From UBA7239 sp035430165 (GTDB lineage: Bacteria; Pseudomonadota; Gammaproteobacteria; Pseudomonadales; UBA7239), in assembly GCA_035430165.1 (NCBI GenBank), contig DAOMGE010000051.1, positions 1-18,403 on the forward strand: a stretch of DNA of 18,403 nt, in the 5' to 3' direction. The position numbers were made by a program, and so were the translations under genes. Below are positions 1-5,631 of this stretch, piece after piece. Position 1 is the stretch's first letter. Each line of letters begins with the position of its first letter. Under the pieces are notes generated by a model, which was not told the DNA's origin, ran no database searches, and saw only the letters and a list, made by a program, of their open reading frames with translations.

Positions 1-37
1 AGAGTGTGTTTTGCTACGCAAAAAACACTCCGACCCC
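1..37. repeat. Palindromic REP-like element cut by the window edge
   Basis: Two imperfect 14-base arms (1-14 and 18-31, 12 of 14 positions pairing) enclose a TAC loop. The right arm continues as GACCCC at 32-37, which would pair with bases outside the window, so the element probably starts to the left. The loop core TTTGCTACGCAAA recurs as its complement in the repeat block near 14840. The layout resembles the GGGGTC...GACCCC palindromes often scattered through bacterial genomes. That family assignment is from memory. No transposase is visible nearby. Confidence 0.5.
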
Positions 38-57
38 TTTTTTGCATTGGCGAAATA

Positions 58-84
58 CAGGGCGCATGAGATGCGCCCCTACGC
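58..84. repeat. REP-like palindrome, copy A
   Basis: An 8-bp perfect stem (60-67 GGGCGCAT with 71-78 ATGCGCCC) closes a GAG loop and is followed by CTACGC. The 27-base element matches 3474-3500 at 25 of 27 positions, and both differences lie in the loop. It sits just past the end of the nucleotidyltransferase gene. Compensated stems with variable loops are typical of dispersed REP-type repeats. Confidence 0.7.
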
Positions 85-98
85 AAAGCGTTTGTTTT

Positions 99-626
99 TT
101 ACAATCTGCCCAGCTTGGCAATTCGCTCATCATCTGCGCCAAGATATTCAATCAGTGTGGCGGTTACATTCCTGACATCCAGTGTTCCAGCTGCTTTCAT
201 TTCTTCGAGGTCTGCCCAGTCTTTCGTGCGATTGAAAAATGCCTTGAACACGGCGAGATCCTGGCATGACAGGAATGGCAGGTTCGCACCAGCAAACGCT
301 TCATATCGCACACGGCGAATGATGGCTTCGTGAAAGGGTGTGCTGTTGAGAAACAGGTCTACCGGTGTTTTGTCCCACCAGAGCCGCACCTGGCCATCGC
401 GTTTCAGGATTTTGCGATCTTGCGGGGTGATTTTCATCCCGGTCGGCATGGCCTGCAGTGCTTTGTCGCATTCTGTCGTGGGGATCAGGATGTTCACATC
501 GATATCAATCGTGCCGCGTGCGCGTGCCGTACACCAGGCCAGTGCCAGCGCGCCGCCAAAAGCGTGCGGCAACTGTGCCGCTGTGAGTGATTCGTGCAGG
601 GCGAGGATTCTGGCCACGAGATCCAT
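99..626 (-). CDS. AbiEii/MNT-like nucleotidyltransferase, putative toxin of an XRE-NTase pair
   Basis: This 175-residue protein shows the signature of the DNA polymerase beta-like nucleotidyltransferase fold. A GGALALAW helix start (24-31) is followed by RGTIDIDV with an Asp-x-Asp metal pair (D41, D43). A likely third carboxylate is D90 in PVDLFL. A C-terminal K-x(4)-R-x-KD-x-x-DL stretch (128-140) is typical of AbiEii/AbiGii-type and related toxins. Family members transfer nucleotides to RNA or protein targets; the target here is unknown. The start ATG follows the stop of the XRE gene after one base (TGA-T-ATG), which suggests translational coupling. Such pairs usually work as toxin and antitoxin, but a housekeeping nucleotidyltransferase cannot be excluded. 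Confidence 0.8.
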   Translation of the reverse strand: MDLVARILALHESLTAAQLPHAFGGALALAWCTARARGTIDIDVNILIPTTECDKALQAMPTGMKITPQDRKILKRDGQVRLWWDKTPVDLFLNSTPFHEAIIRRVRYEAFAGANLPFLSCQDLAVFKAFFNRTKDWADLEEMKAAGTLDVRNVTATLIEYLGADDERIAKLGRL

Positions 627-627
627 A

Positions 628-993
628 TCAGTGCCTGCGTGGTGAAGGAAACACGGGGAAATCCATCTGGCGACTCATGCGTGCGGGGAATTGTTCTGCC
701 AGCTTGAGTACGGCAGCCAGTTCTTCGCCACGAGGGATGCCATCCTGCTCACGTATGCGTTTGCTGATCTGGATGTCGACAGCATAGCCGGCGGCTTCCA
801 GTATGCGCAGGTAGGTGGTGATAGCGGGGATTTTCCGGTCGTTTTCATACGCCGACAGGGTGGCGTGGGAAGTACCGGCACGGTTGGCGAGTTCCCGCAG
901 GCTCAAGTGGGCAGTGAGCCGGGCTTCCCGCAGTTGCTGCCCCGTGCTGTGTGCTGTGTGGTTCAGGTCACTGTTCATATGCTCACGCTTCAT
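628..993 (-). CDS. XRE-family HTH protein, putative antitoxin of the nucleotidyltransferase pair
   Basis: The product has about 121 residues. An XRE/Cro-type helix-turn-helix spans roughly 17-70 (GQQLREARLTAHLSLRELAN, then GTSHATLSAYENDRKIP). A short tail follows with RGEELAAVLKLAEQFPAR, which I associate with XRE partners of small nucleotidyltransferases. It probably binds DNA at its own promoter and neutralises the enzyme encoded one base downstream. The start is uncertain. The ATG at 993 leaves a 17-base gap after the upstream gene. An ATG at 978 and one at 1032, which would overlap that gene, are also in frame. None has a strong ribosome binding site, so coupling to the upstream gene is possible. 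Confidence 0.8.
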   Translation of the reverse strand: MKREHMNSDLNHTAHSTGQQLREARLTAHLSLRELANRAGTSHATLSAYENDRKIPAITTYLRILEAAGYAVDIQISKRIREQDGIPRGEELAAVLKLAEQFPARMSRQMDFPVFPSPRRH

Positions 994-1010
994 GAGGCAA
1001 TGGTATTCGA

Positions 1011-1793
1011 TCAGATACCATCTGTGAAGCAAAAAAGCTGTTCTGCGGCCATAAACTCCGCAACGGTTTTTTGCTCGGCGGCATCCCTGTCCGCCATACC
1101 GCGCTGTTCATCCATCGTATCGATATAGTTCAGCAAGCCGATTTCATTGAAGGCGTACATCGGTGCGTCTTTGCTGTAATGCGGATGCTGTTGCACAGCA
1201 TCAAAACGGCAGGTGCGTGCGTGGTAGAGCTGCTGGTGTTCGCTGTTATCGGTCAGGATCAATCCTGGCGAATGGTTCACGACAATACCTGTGCCTTGCG
1301 CAAGACTCTCCGGCACCAATACGCGGTGCGCGTCGTTCATTGTCATGCCGGGATGTTCACGCGTGAATTGTGCATAGCGTTGCAAACCGGGCAGCGAAAC
1401 TATCCACGTCGCAAAATACTGGCGTTCTGCATCGAGCCAGAAGGCCGTGGGGTAGGGCGGTGTGTCTTGATGCAGGTGCTGGCATTCGTTGGTGAGATAC
1501 GGGTTGCTGCTGTAGCTGTGTTCACGCGGTGCGCGCATGGCGATGGTGTAATTGCTGCGGTTCAGTGGTAATTCGGGAAACTCGAGGGTGCCGTATTCAA
1601 AAATTTCGCTGCGCAATTGTTGCAGAAAAGCATATGCGGAAGCGTTGTAGGGGTAACGCTGTAACAACGCATCGGGCACAAAAATTTTTGCACCCAGCCG
1701 GCGCGGATTGTTCAAGCCGTGTAATGCATAGCAACCGGTTTCGATGCGGCATTCCTGCGCAAGATCTGCGAAGGTGAAAGATTGGCGCGGCAT
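1011..1793 (-). CDS. Unrecognised protein with Fe(II)/2-oxoglutarate oxygenase-like motifs
   Basis: I do not recognise this 260-residue protein as a named family. H108-Q-D110 lies in HLHQDTPPYPTAFW. About 80 residues later comes SPGLILTDNSEHQQLYHART with H191 and R193. This spacing resembles the HxD...H...R pattern of TauD/CAS-like Fe(II)/2-oxoglutarate oxygenases, where PG...DN precedes the distal histidine. The oxygenase idea is inference from motifs only. There is no signal peptide or membrane segment, so it is probably cytoplasmic. The frame is open further upstream to 1925, but that part overlaps the lipocalin gene. The ATG at 1793 starts two bases after the lipocalin stop and fits a tight operon. 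The XRE gene follows within 17 bases. Confidence 0.7.
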   Translation of the reverse strand: MPRQSFTFADLAQECRIETGCYALHGLNNPRRLGAKIFVPDALLQRYPYNASAYAFLQQLRSEIFEYGTLEFPELPLNRSNYTIAMRAPREHSYSSNPYLTNECQHLHQDTPPYPTAFWLDAERQYFATWIVSLPGLQRYAQFTREHPGMTMNDAHRVLVPESLAQGTGIVVNHSPGLILTDNSEHQQLYHARTCRFDAVQQHPHYSKDAPMYAFNEIGLLNYIDTMDEQRGMADRDAAEQKTVAEFMAAEQLFCFTDGI

Positions 1794-1795
1794 AT

Positions 1796-2326
1796 TCAGT
1801 GTTCGGTTGTCATGCGCTGGTCCACCAGAATCAGTTTGCTGGTATCGAATCCGGCTGTTTTTGCTTCGGTGATAAATTGCTGCATGACGGCATCGCTCAC
1901 AGTTGGTGTGCGCGCTAGCAGCCACAGGTAACTCGTATCGGGCCCGCTGACAAAACTGTATTGATAATTTTGTTGATCAAGTCCGAAGATCACATACGAG
2001 CCATAGAAGGGCCCGAAGAAGGACACTTTCAGGTAGCCCTCGTTTTGATTGCCAACAAACTGCGCTTTGCCTTCTGCGGCTTTCCATGCTTTTTTTACTG
2101 GGTCATAACCGCGATTCACCACGCGCACTGTGCCATTGTCTTTGAGCGTGTATTCGGCATTGACGTGGTCCAGGCCGCGTTCAAAAGAGTGATCCAGCCG
2201 TGCGATTTCATACCAGCGGCCGAGGTAGCGCTCGAGTGCAAACGGTTTGACGGGCTGGATGGTATCGGGTTTGCCGAGGCAACCGAGCAGGGACAGGGTG
2301 AGCAGGGCGAGGGTGATTTTTTTCAT
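1796..2326 (-). CDS. blc: Lipocalin-family outer-membrane lipoprotein (Blc-like)
   Basis: This 176-residue lipoprotein starts with MKKITLALLTLSLLGC, a signal sequence with lipobox LLGC, so Cys16 is the likely lipidated residue. The first lipocalin motif GxW is clear in ERYLGRWYEIARLDHSFERG. Later strands (NAEYTLKDNGTVRVVNRGYD, GYLKVSFFGPFYGSYVI, YLWLLARTP) match bacterial Blc closely. Blc-type lipocalins sit in the outer membrane and bind lysophospholipids or fatty acids, often under envelope stress. Length is normal. An AGGGA ribosome binding site lies 7-8 bases before the ATG. It is the first gene of a tight minus-strand run with the 260-residue protein, XRE and nucleotidyltransferase genes. 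Confidence 0.93.
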   Translation of the reverse strand: MKKITLALLTLSLLGCLGKPDTIQPVKPFALERYLGRWYEIARLDHSFERGLDHVNAEYTLKDNGTVRVVNRGYDPVKKAWKAAEGKAQFVGNQNEGYLKVSFFGPFYGSYVIFGLDQQNYQYSFVSGPDTSYLWLLARTPTVSDAVMQQFITEAKTAGFDTSKLILVDQRMTTEH

Positions 2327-2769
2327 CAGGATGTCCCTGTGTGTTTGGCGTCGCTGCTACGCAACGTTATCAATCTGTTCATGGCTGCAGGGATGTTGTG
2401 CATGCGGTGGCTCTCTTTTTAATCAGTTGGTTACGTATCGTATCTCAATATGACTGCAGAATTTTATTGTAGCGTGTTGATTCCATGATTTATTAGCATT
2501 GCCTCTATGTATGTTTATGTCGCTGCTTTTTACGAATAAGACGAACGGTACTTTCCTTTTTATCGGGAAGGCGTAGATTCGTGGTTGTGCGCTTTGCACG
2601 CTGTGTGCAGAGGCTCACTATCGAACAGATGTGATGAGCAATGATGCGGAGGCTTGATAAGTGGGTTCAGGTCCAAATGCCTTGGCTGGCTGCCTGATCA
2701 AAAACCGTTAGCGAAAACCGCGCCGTTTGTGTCATCGCCATGATGATTGGCACATGCACTGTGGAGGAT
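2327..2769. other. Gene-free stretch with several possible RNA stems
   Basis: No convincing coding frame is seen on either strand. The left half is AT-rich. From about 2530 several short inverted repeats can be drawn: ACGAAT/ATTCGT around CTTTCC/GGGAAG, GTGC/GCAC near 2590, TCAGG/CCTGA around CCAA/TTGG near 2670-2700, and CATC/GATG near 2735-2745. The stretch ends at the strong hairpin 2770-2797. It could hold a plus-strand small RNA ending there, the leader or promoter of the lipocalin operon on the minus strand, or decayed sequence. I recognise no known RNA family. Confidence 0.3.
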
Positions 2770-2797
2770 AAAAAGGGGGCTTCGGCTCCCTTTTTTT
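2770..2797. terminator. Rho-independent terminator, usable on both strands, at the end of higA
   Basis: AAAAA-GGGGGC-TTCG-GCTCCC-TTTTTTT forms a six-base-pair stem with one G-U pair on the plus strand, capped by a UUCG tetraloop and flanked by complementary A and T runs. It therefore has a U-tract in both directions. On the minus strand it overlaps the TAA stop of the higA-type gene and should terminate higBA. On the plus strand it would terminate any transcript from the gene-free stretch. Confidence 0.9.
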
Positions 2798-3092
2798 ATG
2801 CAACGGCATCAAAACGCGGGATTTGTATCCGTGATTTTTTCAGTGCCTTTTCTGCTTCTTCGGTGTCGTAATCAGCTTGTAAACCGAGCCAGAAGCCAGG
2901 TGTTGAGCCGAAGTACCGGGCGAGACGCACAGCGGTGTCGGCGCTGATACCGCGTTTGCCATTGCAGATAGCCGAGATGCGCATTTGTGGTACGCCGATG
3001 TCTTTGGCAAGGCGATACTGGCTGATGCCGTGTGGAATCAGGAATTCTTCGCGCAACACTTCACCGGGATGAATATTGGGTAGCTTTTTCAT
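2796..3092 (-). CDS. higA: HigA-family antitoxin, XRE-type HTH
   Basis: This 98-residue protein begins KKLPNIHPGEVLREEFLIPH, the classic HigA/VapI opening, and continues GISQYRLAKDIGVPQMRISA with the helix-turn-helix and AVRLARYFGSTPGFWLGLQ. HigA binds and neutralises the HigB ribonuclease and represses the operon promoter. The ATG at 3092 is preferred because GAGAGGTG lies about eight bases upstream. A GTG at 3101 is also in frame but sits directly on that ribosome binding site. It starts 12 bases after higB, in the toxin-first order usual for hig loci. A strong hairpin terminator overlaps its stop. Confidence 0.93.
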   Translation of the reverse strand: MKKLPNIHPGEVLREEFLIPHGISQYRLAKDIGVPQMRISAICNGKRGISADTAVRLARYFGSTPGFWLGLQADYDTEEAEKALKKSRIQIPRFDAVA

Positions 3093-3104
3093 TGTGTTCA
3101 CCTC

Positions 3105-3392
3105 TCAATGGTAGTCGCAGATTTCTACGTGTCCCGCGTCACCGTTTTGCCAGACAAAACAGATACGCCACTGGTCATTGATGCTGATGCTGTGTTGTCC
3201 TTTTCTCTCCCCGCGCAGAGCTTCCAGTCTGTTGGCGGGTGGTATTCGCAAATCATCAAGTGTCTGCGCATTGTGTAGCATCCGTAATTTCCTGCGTGCC
3301 ACCGCCTGTATGGTTTCGGGGAGATGTCGTGAAAATGTACCATCCCAGACAGCGTGTGTAGCCTTGTCCTTAAAATGCCTTATCATGGTCAT
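3105..3392 (-). CDS. higB: HigB-family RelE-like mRNA interferase toxin
   Basis: The product has about 95 residues: MIRHFKDKATHAVWDG near the start, ARRKLRMLHNAQTLDDLRIPP in the middle, then LEALRGERKGQHSISINDQW and RICFVW...VEICDYH. These are the conserved segments of HigB toxins, which cut mRNA on the ribosome. The ATG at 3392 follows AAGGA at a suitable distance. A second ATG at 3386 is equally in frame. An upstream extension to 3419 is unlikely because it would run over the probable promoter/operator. It is paired with higA immediately downstream and looks intact. Confidence 0.93.
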   Translation of the reverse strand: MTMIRHFKDKATHAVWDGTFSRHLPETIQAVARRKLRMLHNAQTLDDLRIPPANRLEALRGERKGQHSISINDQWRICFVWQNGDAGHVEICDYH

Positions 3393-3419
3393 GCTAATCC
3401 TTAGCGTTAGTATCGTCAA
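3393..3419 (-). promoter_or_regulatory. Candidate higBA promoter and HigA operator
   Basis: GCTAATCCTTAGC at 3393-3405 is a perfect 5-3-5 palindrome, followed by another GTTAG half-site at 3406-3410. On the minus strand TTGACG (3414-3419) stands 17 bases before TAGCAT (3391-3396), so the palindrome lies in the spacer where a repressor would act. The -10-like box overlaps the first ATG. If it is used, the message would be almost leaderless or start at the second ATG. The AAGGA ribosome binding site is inside the palindrome, so the true promoter may lie further upstream. Confidence 0.45.
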
Positions 3420-3473
3420 TAATGCGTATGTTGGTGATATTTCATCTGGCGACGGTGGATTTTATGTTCGGGT

Positions 3474-3500
3474 CAGGGCGCATGCAATGCGCCCCTACGC
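3474..3500. repeat. REP-like palindrome, copy B
   Basis: This matches copy A at 58-84 at 25 of 27 positions. The 8-bp stem GGGCGCAT/ATGCGCCC and the trailing CTACGC are unchanged, while the loop is GCA instead of GAG. It lies between the divergent higBA operon and the 3533 operon. It ends directly against a TAGAAT hexamer, so it occupies the spacer and -35 region of a possible promoter. Confidence 0.72.
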
Positions 3501-3506
3501 TAGAAT
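3501..3506 (+). promoter_or_regulatory. Candidate -10 box for the 3533 operon
   Basis: TAGAAT followed by GC lies 27 bases before the first start codon. No -35 match exists 16-18 bases upstream, where the palindrome copy B sits. The call rests on one hexamer and on its position. Confidence 0.3.
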
Positions 3507-3532
3507 GCAACAGTCAGGGGAGAGGTATCGGC

Positions 3533-3751
3533 ATGGCGCATATCATGTGGTTGATCGGGTTGATGTTGCTGGCCTATGGCGGTGTGGTGTGGTGGCGCAA
3601 ACATATCAACAGCGCACATAATGCATTCCAGACGAAGATGGATCTGGCGGGCGATGAAGACCATGCCCGCCAGCAAATGCAGGCGTACTACAATAAAAGA
3701 GATAAAGACAACAAACAGGATCAGTCATTGAAAAGCGGAGAAAAACCATGA
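3533..3751 (+). CDS. Small single-helix membrane protein of unknown function
   Basis: This is a 72-residue protein. One hydrophobic segment (about 4-21, MWLIGLMLLAYGGVVWW) is followed by a charged, Gln- and Lys-rich tail with a probable short helix (HARQQMQAYYNKRDKDNKQD). I do not recognise the family. The ATG at 3533 is chosen because GGGGAGAGG lies just upstream. The frame is open back to 3422, but that part runs through the palindromic repeat and is unlikely to be translated. The stop overlaps the next start (ATGA), so it is the first gene of an apparent four-gene operon. It is probably an inner-membrane protein with the tail in the cytoplasm. Confidence 0.65.
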   Translation: MAHIMWLIGLMLLAYGGVVWWRKHINSAHNAFQTKMDLAGDEDHARQQMQAYYNKRDKDNKQDQSLKSGEKP

Positions 3752-4158
3752 GCAGAAATTTGCACAACCTTGCGGTGTATTCCGATCGTATGGCGAAAGG
3801 CGATTACGATGCGGTGTATGAATATTTTGCCGAACATTTCATGAGCCATGTGACGGAACGCGTGAACCCGGCGGATGTGGGCAAGGATATCCGTGGCCGT
3901 GAACACGAATTCTGGGAAATGGCGAAGAACGCATTTCCGGACATGGTGTTCGATGTAAATCTGGTGCTGGAAAGTGGTGAGCATGTGGTGTCCAACTGGA
4001 CAGTGCGCGGCACGCACACCGGTGCACCGTATTACGACGTACCGCCCTCCGGCAAACGCGTGGAAATCAATGGCACTGCTGTGCTGCGTTTTGAAAACGG
4101 GCTGGTAGTGGAACATTGGGGCGGACCGCATTGTATGAAAGGCGTGGGATTGATATGA
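3748..4158 (+). CDS. SnoaL-like/NTF2-fold protein
   Basis: This 136-residue protein has the outline of the SnoaL-like branch of the NTF2 fold. An N-terminal helix (HNLAVYSDRMAKGDYDAVYE) and YFAEHFMSHV come first. GREHEFWEMAKNAFPDMVFD and the strands VVSNWTVRGTHTG, KRVEINGTAVLRFENGLVVE and HWGGPH follow. SnoaL itself cyclises polyketide esters, but most bacterial members have unknown small-molecule roles, and no polyketide genes are nearby. It overlaps both neighbours by ATGA junctions (3748-3751 and 4155-4158), so it is translated with two membrane proteins. The function is not assigned. Confidence 0.85.
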   Translation: MSRNLHNLAVYSDRMAKGDYDAVYEYFAEHFMSHVTERVNPADVGKDIRGREHEFWEMAKNAFPDMVFDVNLVLESGEHVVSNWTVRGTHTGAPYYDVPPSGKRVEINGTAVLRFENGLVVEHWGGPHCMKGVGLI

Positions 4159-4826
4159 CAATAATCACGACATGCCTGCTGTACGCGGGTCTGGGTTTGT
4201 TTCTGATAGGTGGTGTGGTGTTCGTGGTGGCACTGTTCAGCGCCAGCCTGTGGTGGGGGCTTGGTGGTTTGTTGTTTCCGCCGGTGCAGCTGATATTTGT
4301 GTTCAGGCACTGGCAGGAATCAAAGCTGGCGATTGGCTTACAGACCGCGGGCTTGTTGCTGATCCTGGCGGCGGCGCTCACAGGCGGTGACGCATTTGTC
4401 GCGGAATATGAACAGCAGGTAAGCCAGTATATGCAGAAAAATTCGCCACAGGAGTGGAAACAGGTCAGTGAAATGCAATCGCTGTTATCTGCACCGGATA
4501 GCAGCGTAGTACAGATGGGCAGTGCGGTAAAAAATGCAGTCAGCACCGTGGCGGATAATCCGGCAATAAATGCCGTCACCAGCAACGTGAAAAAATCCGC
4601 CAGCCAGTTATCACCATCAACTGCGCCTGCTACCGAGAACAAGGTGATCTACAAATGCGTGGATGCCAAGGGGCATGTGGCATATACCGAAGAGCCCTGT
4701 GTTGGCGCGAAAAGCAAAGTGATCACCGTGAAGGAAAATTACGATAGTGGTGAAAAGGCCGGTTCTACCAGCATTTTTGATTCTGCAAAGAAACTGGTGG
4801 ATCAGGGCAAGGAATCCTTAAAATAA
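4155..4826 (+). CDS. Three-helix membrane protein with C-terminal DUF4124 domain
   Basis: The protein has 223 residues. Three hydrophobic segments (about 3-29, 31-50, 57-77) include FSASLWWGLGGLLFPPVQLI and the RHW motif. A polar linker follows, then a DUF4124-type module at about 164-195 (VIYKCVDAKGHVAYTEEPC) with the usual cysteine pair C168/C182. DUF4124 domains are commonly exported and of unknown function, so the module probably faces the periplasm. That topology is inferred, not seen. The ATG at 4155 overlaps the SnoaL-like stop; an open extension to 4116 lies inside that gene. The next gene encodes a shorter paralogue with the same FS-x-S-x-x-WG...PPVQL...HW core. Confidence 0.75.
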   Translation: MTIITTCLLYAGLGLFLIGGVVFVVALFSASLWWGLGGLLFPPVQLIFVFRHWQESKLAIGLQTAGLLLILAAALTGGDAFVAEYEQQVSQYMQKNSPQEWKQVSEMQSLLSAPDSSVVQMGSAVKNAVSTVADNPAINAVTSNVKKSASQLSPSTAPATENKVIYKCVDAKGHVAYTEEPCVGAKSKVITVKENYDSGEKAGSTSIFDSAKKLVDQGKESLK

Positions 4827-4863
4827 ACGACGATGTTAAATTTATAGAAGATGCGGTGAAAAA

Positions 4864-5385
4864 ATGATTCCTCTCCTGATTGGTGGTTTACTGATTTATC
4901 TGGTCGGCAGTGTAATGTTGCTGGTGGCGGCATTTTCTGTCAGCGTCGTGTGGGGATTGCTGTGCCTGTTGTTGCCGCCTGTGCAGTTGCTGTTTCTTGT
5001 GATGCACTGGAACAAGGTGTGGGATGCCTTGTTGATGCAGGTGTTCGGCATTGCCATGGTGTTTTTCTTTTTCACACAAATCGGCGGATTTGATCAGGTC
5101 GCTATCCAGCAGGAGTGGGTGAAATTCCAGCGCCAGCACGGCATGGTCGTGACGACACAATCCTCAACGACGACAGTGCTTGAAAGCCAGGGTGTGAAAA
5201 CGGTGACAGTGCCGCCGGTTTCGGGCACGTCAGGTGGAGTGCAAGCGGTTGGCGATAGCGGTGGTGTGGTGTCGGTAACTGCGGCAGCATCAAAGGAAGT
5301 GGATGACAAGCCAATTTACAAATGCACCGACAAGGATGGTAACGAAACGTATTCGCGCAAGGCGTGTGCAGGCAGGGATAAATAA
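4864..5385 (+). CDS. Paralogous membrane protein with C-terminal DUF4124 domain
   Basis: This 173-residue relative of the preceding protein has hydrophobic segments at about 3-23, 27-48 and 54-71. The same core appears in FSVSVVWGLLCLLLPPVQLL and MHW. A Ser/Thr/Val/Gly-rich linker (about 95-145) leads to a short DUF4124 module, PIYKCTDKDGNETYSRKAC, with a cysteine pair C154/C168. It ends soon after. The gene follows the first paralogue by 37 bases and has only a weak GGTG ribosome binding site. Tandem duplication within the operon is the simplest explanation. The function is unknown. Confidence 0.73.
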   Translation: MIPLLIGGLLIYLVGSVMLLVAAFSVSVVWGLLCLLLPPVQLLFLVMHWNKVWDALLMQVFGIAMVFFFFTQIGGFDQVAIQQEWVKFQRQHGMVVTTQSSTTTVLESQGVKTVTVPPVSGTSGGVQAVGDSGGVVSVTAAASKEVDDKPIYKCTDKDGNETYSRKACAGRDK

Positions 5386-5392
5386 AATCCTG

Positions 5393-5599
5393 TCAGGGGT
5401 TTTGCAGGGGCGATTCGTGATTTGCCCCTGCATCATCCAGCAGGTTTTTCTTTTTGGGATGGCGTTTCGCCGCCTGTTTCTTGTCGGTGTGTACAGCGGC
5501 CTTGTTGAACAGGTGGGCCGTGCGTGCCACCGGATTCTTGTTGGTGAGTTTCTTCACGGTTTTCTTGCCGGATGTTGATCCCGGTTTCTTCTCGGTCAT
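5393..5599 (-). CDS. Small lysine-rich basic protein, hypothetical
   Basis: This 68-residue protein is strongly basic and low in complexity, with GKKTVKKLTNKNP, TDKKQAAKRHPKKKNLL and few hydrophobic residues. It is probably disordered and may bind nucleic acid or ribosomes, which is a guess from composition. I recognise no family. The start is well supported: AGGGAGAA lies about six bases before the ATG at 5599. It follows the YaiI-family gene by 32 bases on the same strand. Its 3' end converges with the DUF4124 operon, seven bases away, and contains a strong inverted repeat. Confidence 0.6.
   Translation of the reverse strand: MTEKKPGSTSGKKTVKKLTNKNPVARTAHLFNKAAVHTDKKQAAKRHPKKKNLLDDAGANHESPLQNP
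5403..5432. repeat. Inverted repeat at convergent gene ends
   Basis: TGCAGGGGC (5403-5411) and GCCCCTGCA (5424-5432) form a perfect nine-base-pair stem with a 12-base loop between the plus-strand DUF4124 operon and the minus-strand basic protein. There is no T-run directly after either arm. Termination is possible but not shown. It lies inside the last codons of the basic protein gene. Confidence 0.5.
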
Positions 5600-5631
5600 G
5601 TCATTCTCCCTGTGCTTGTCTTGCCGCTTTG

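Noticed and set aside
1794..1925. Upstream extension of the 260-residue gene
   Set aside because: It lies wholly inside the lipocalin gene and reads as low-quality sequence. The ATG at 1793 follows the lipocalin stop by two bases.
2570..2797. 6S RNA, tmRNA or CsrB-type RNA in the gene-free stretch
   Set aside because: The defining sequences I know for these (6S bubble, tmRNA ends, many GGA loops) are absent. Only three or four GGA motifs occur.
3422..3532. Upstream extension of the small membrane protein
   Set aside because: It runs through the palindromic repeat and a -10-like box, while GGGGAGAGG supports the ATG at 3533.
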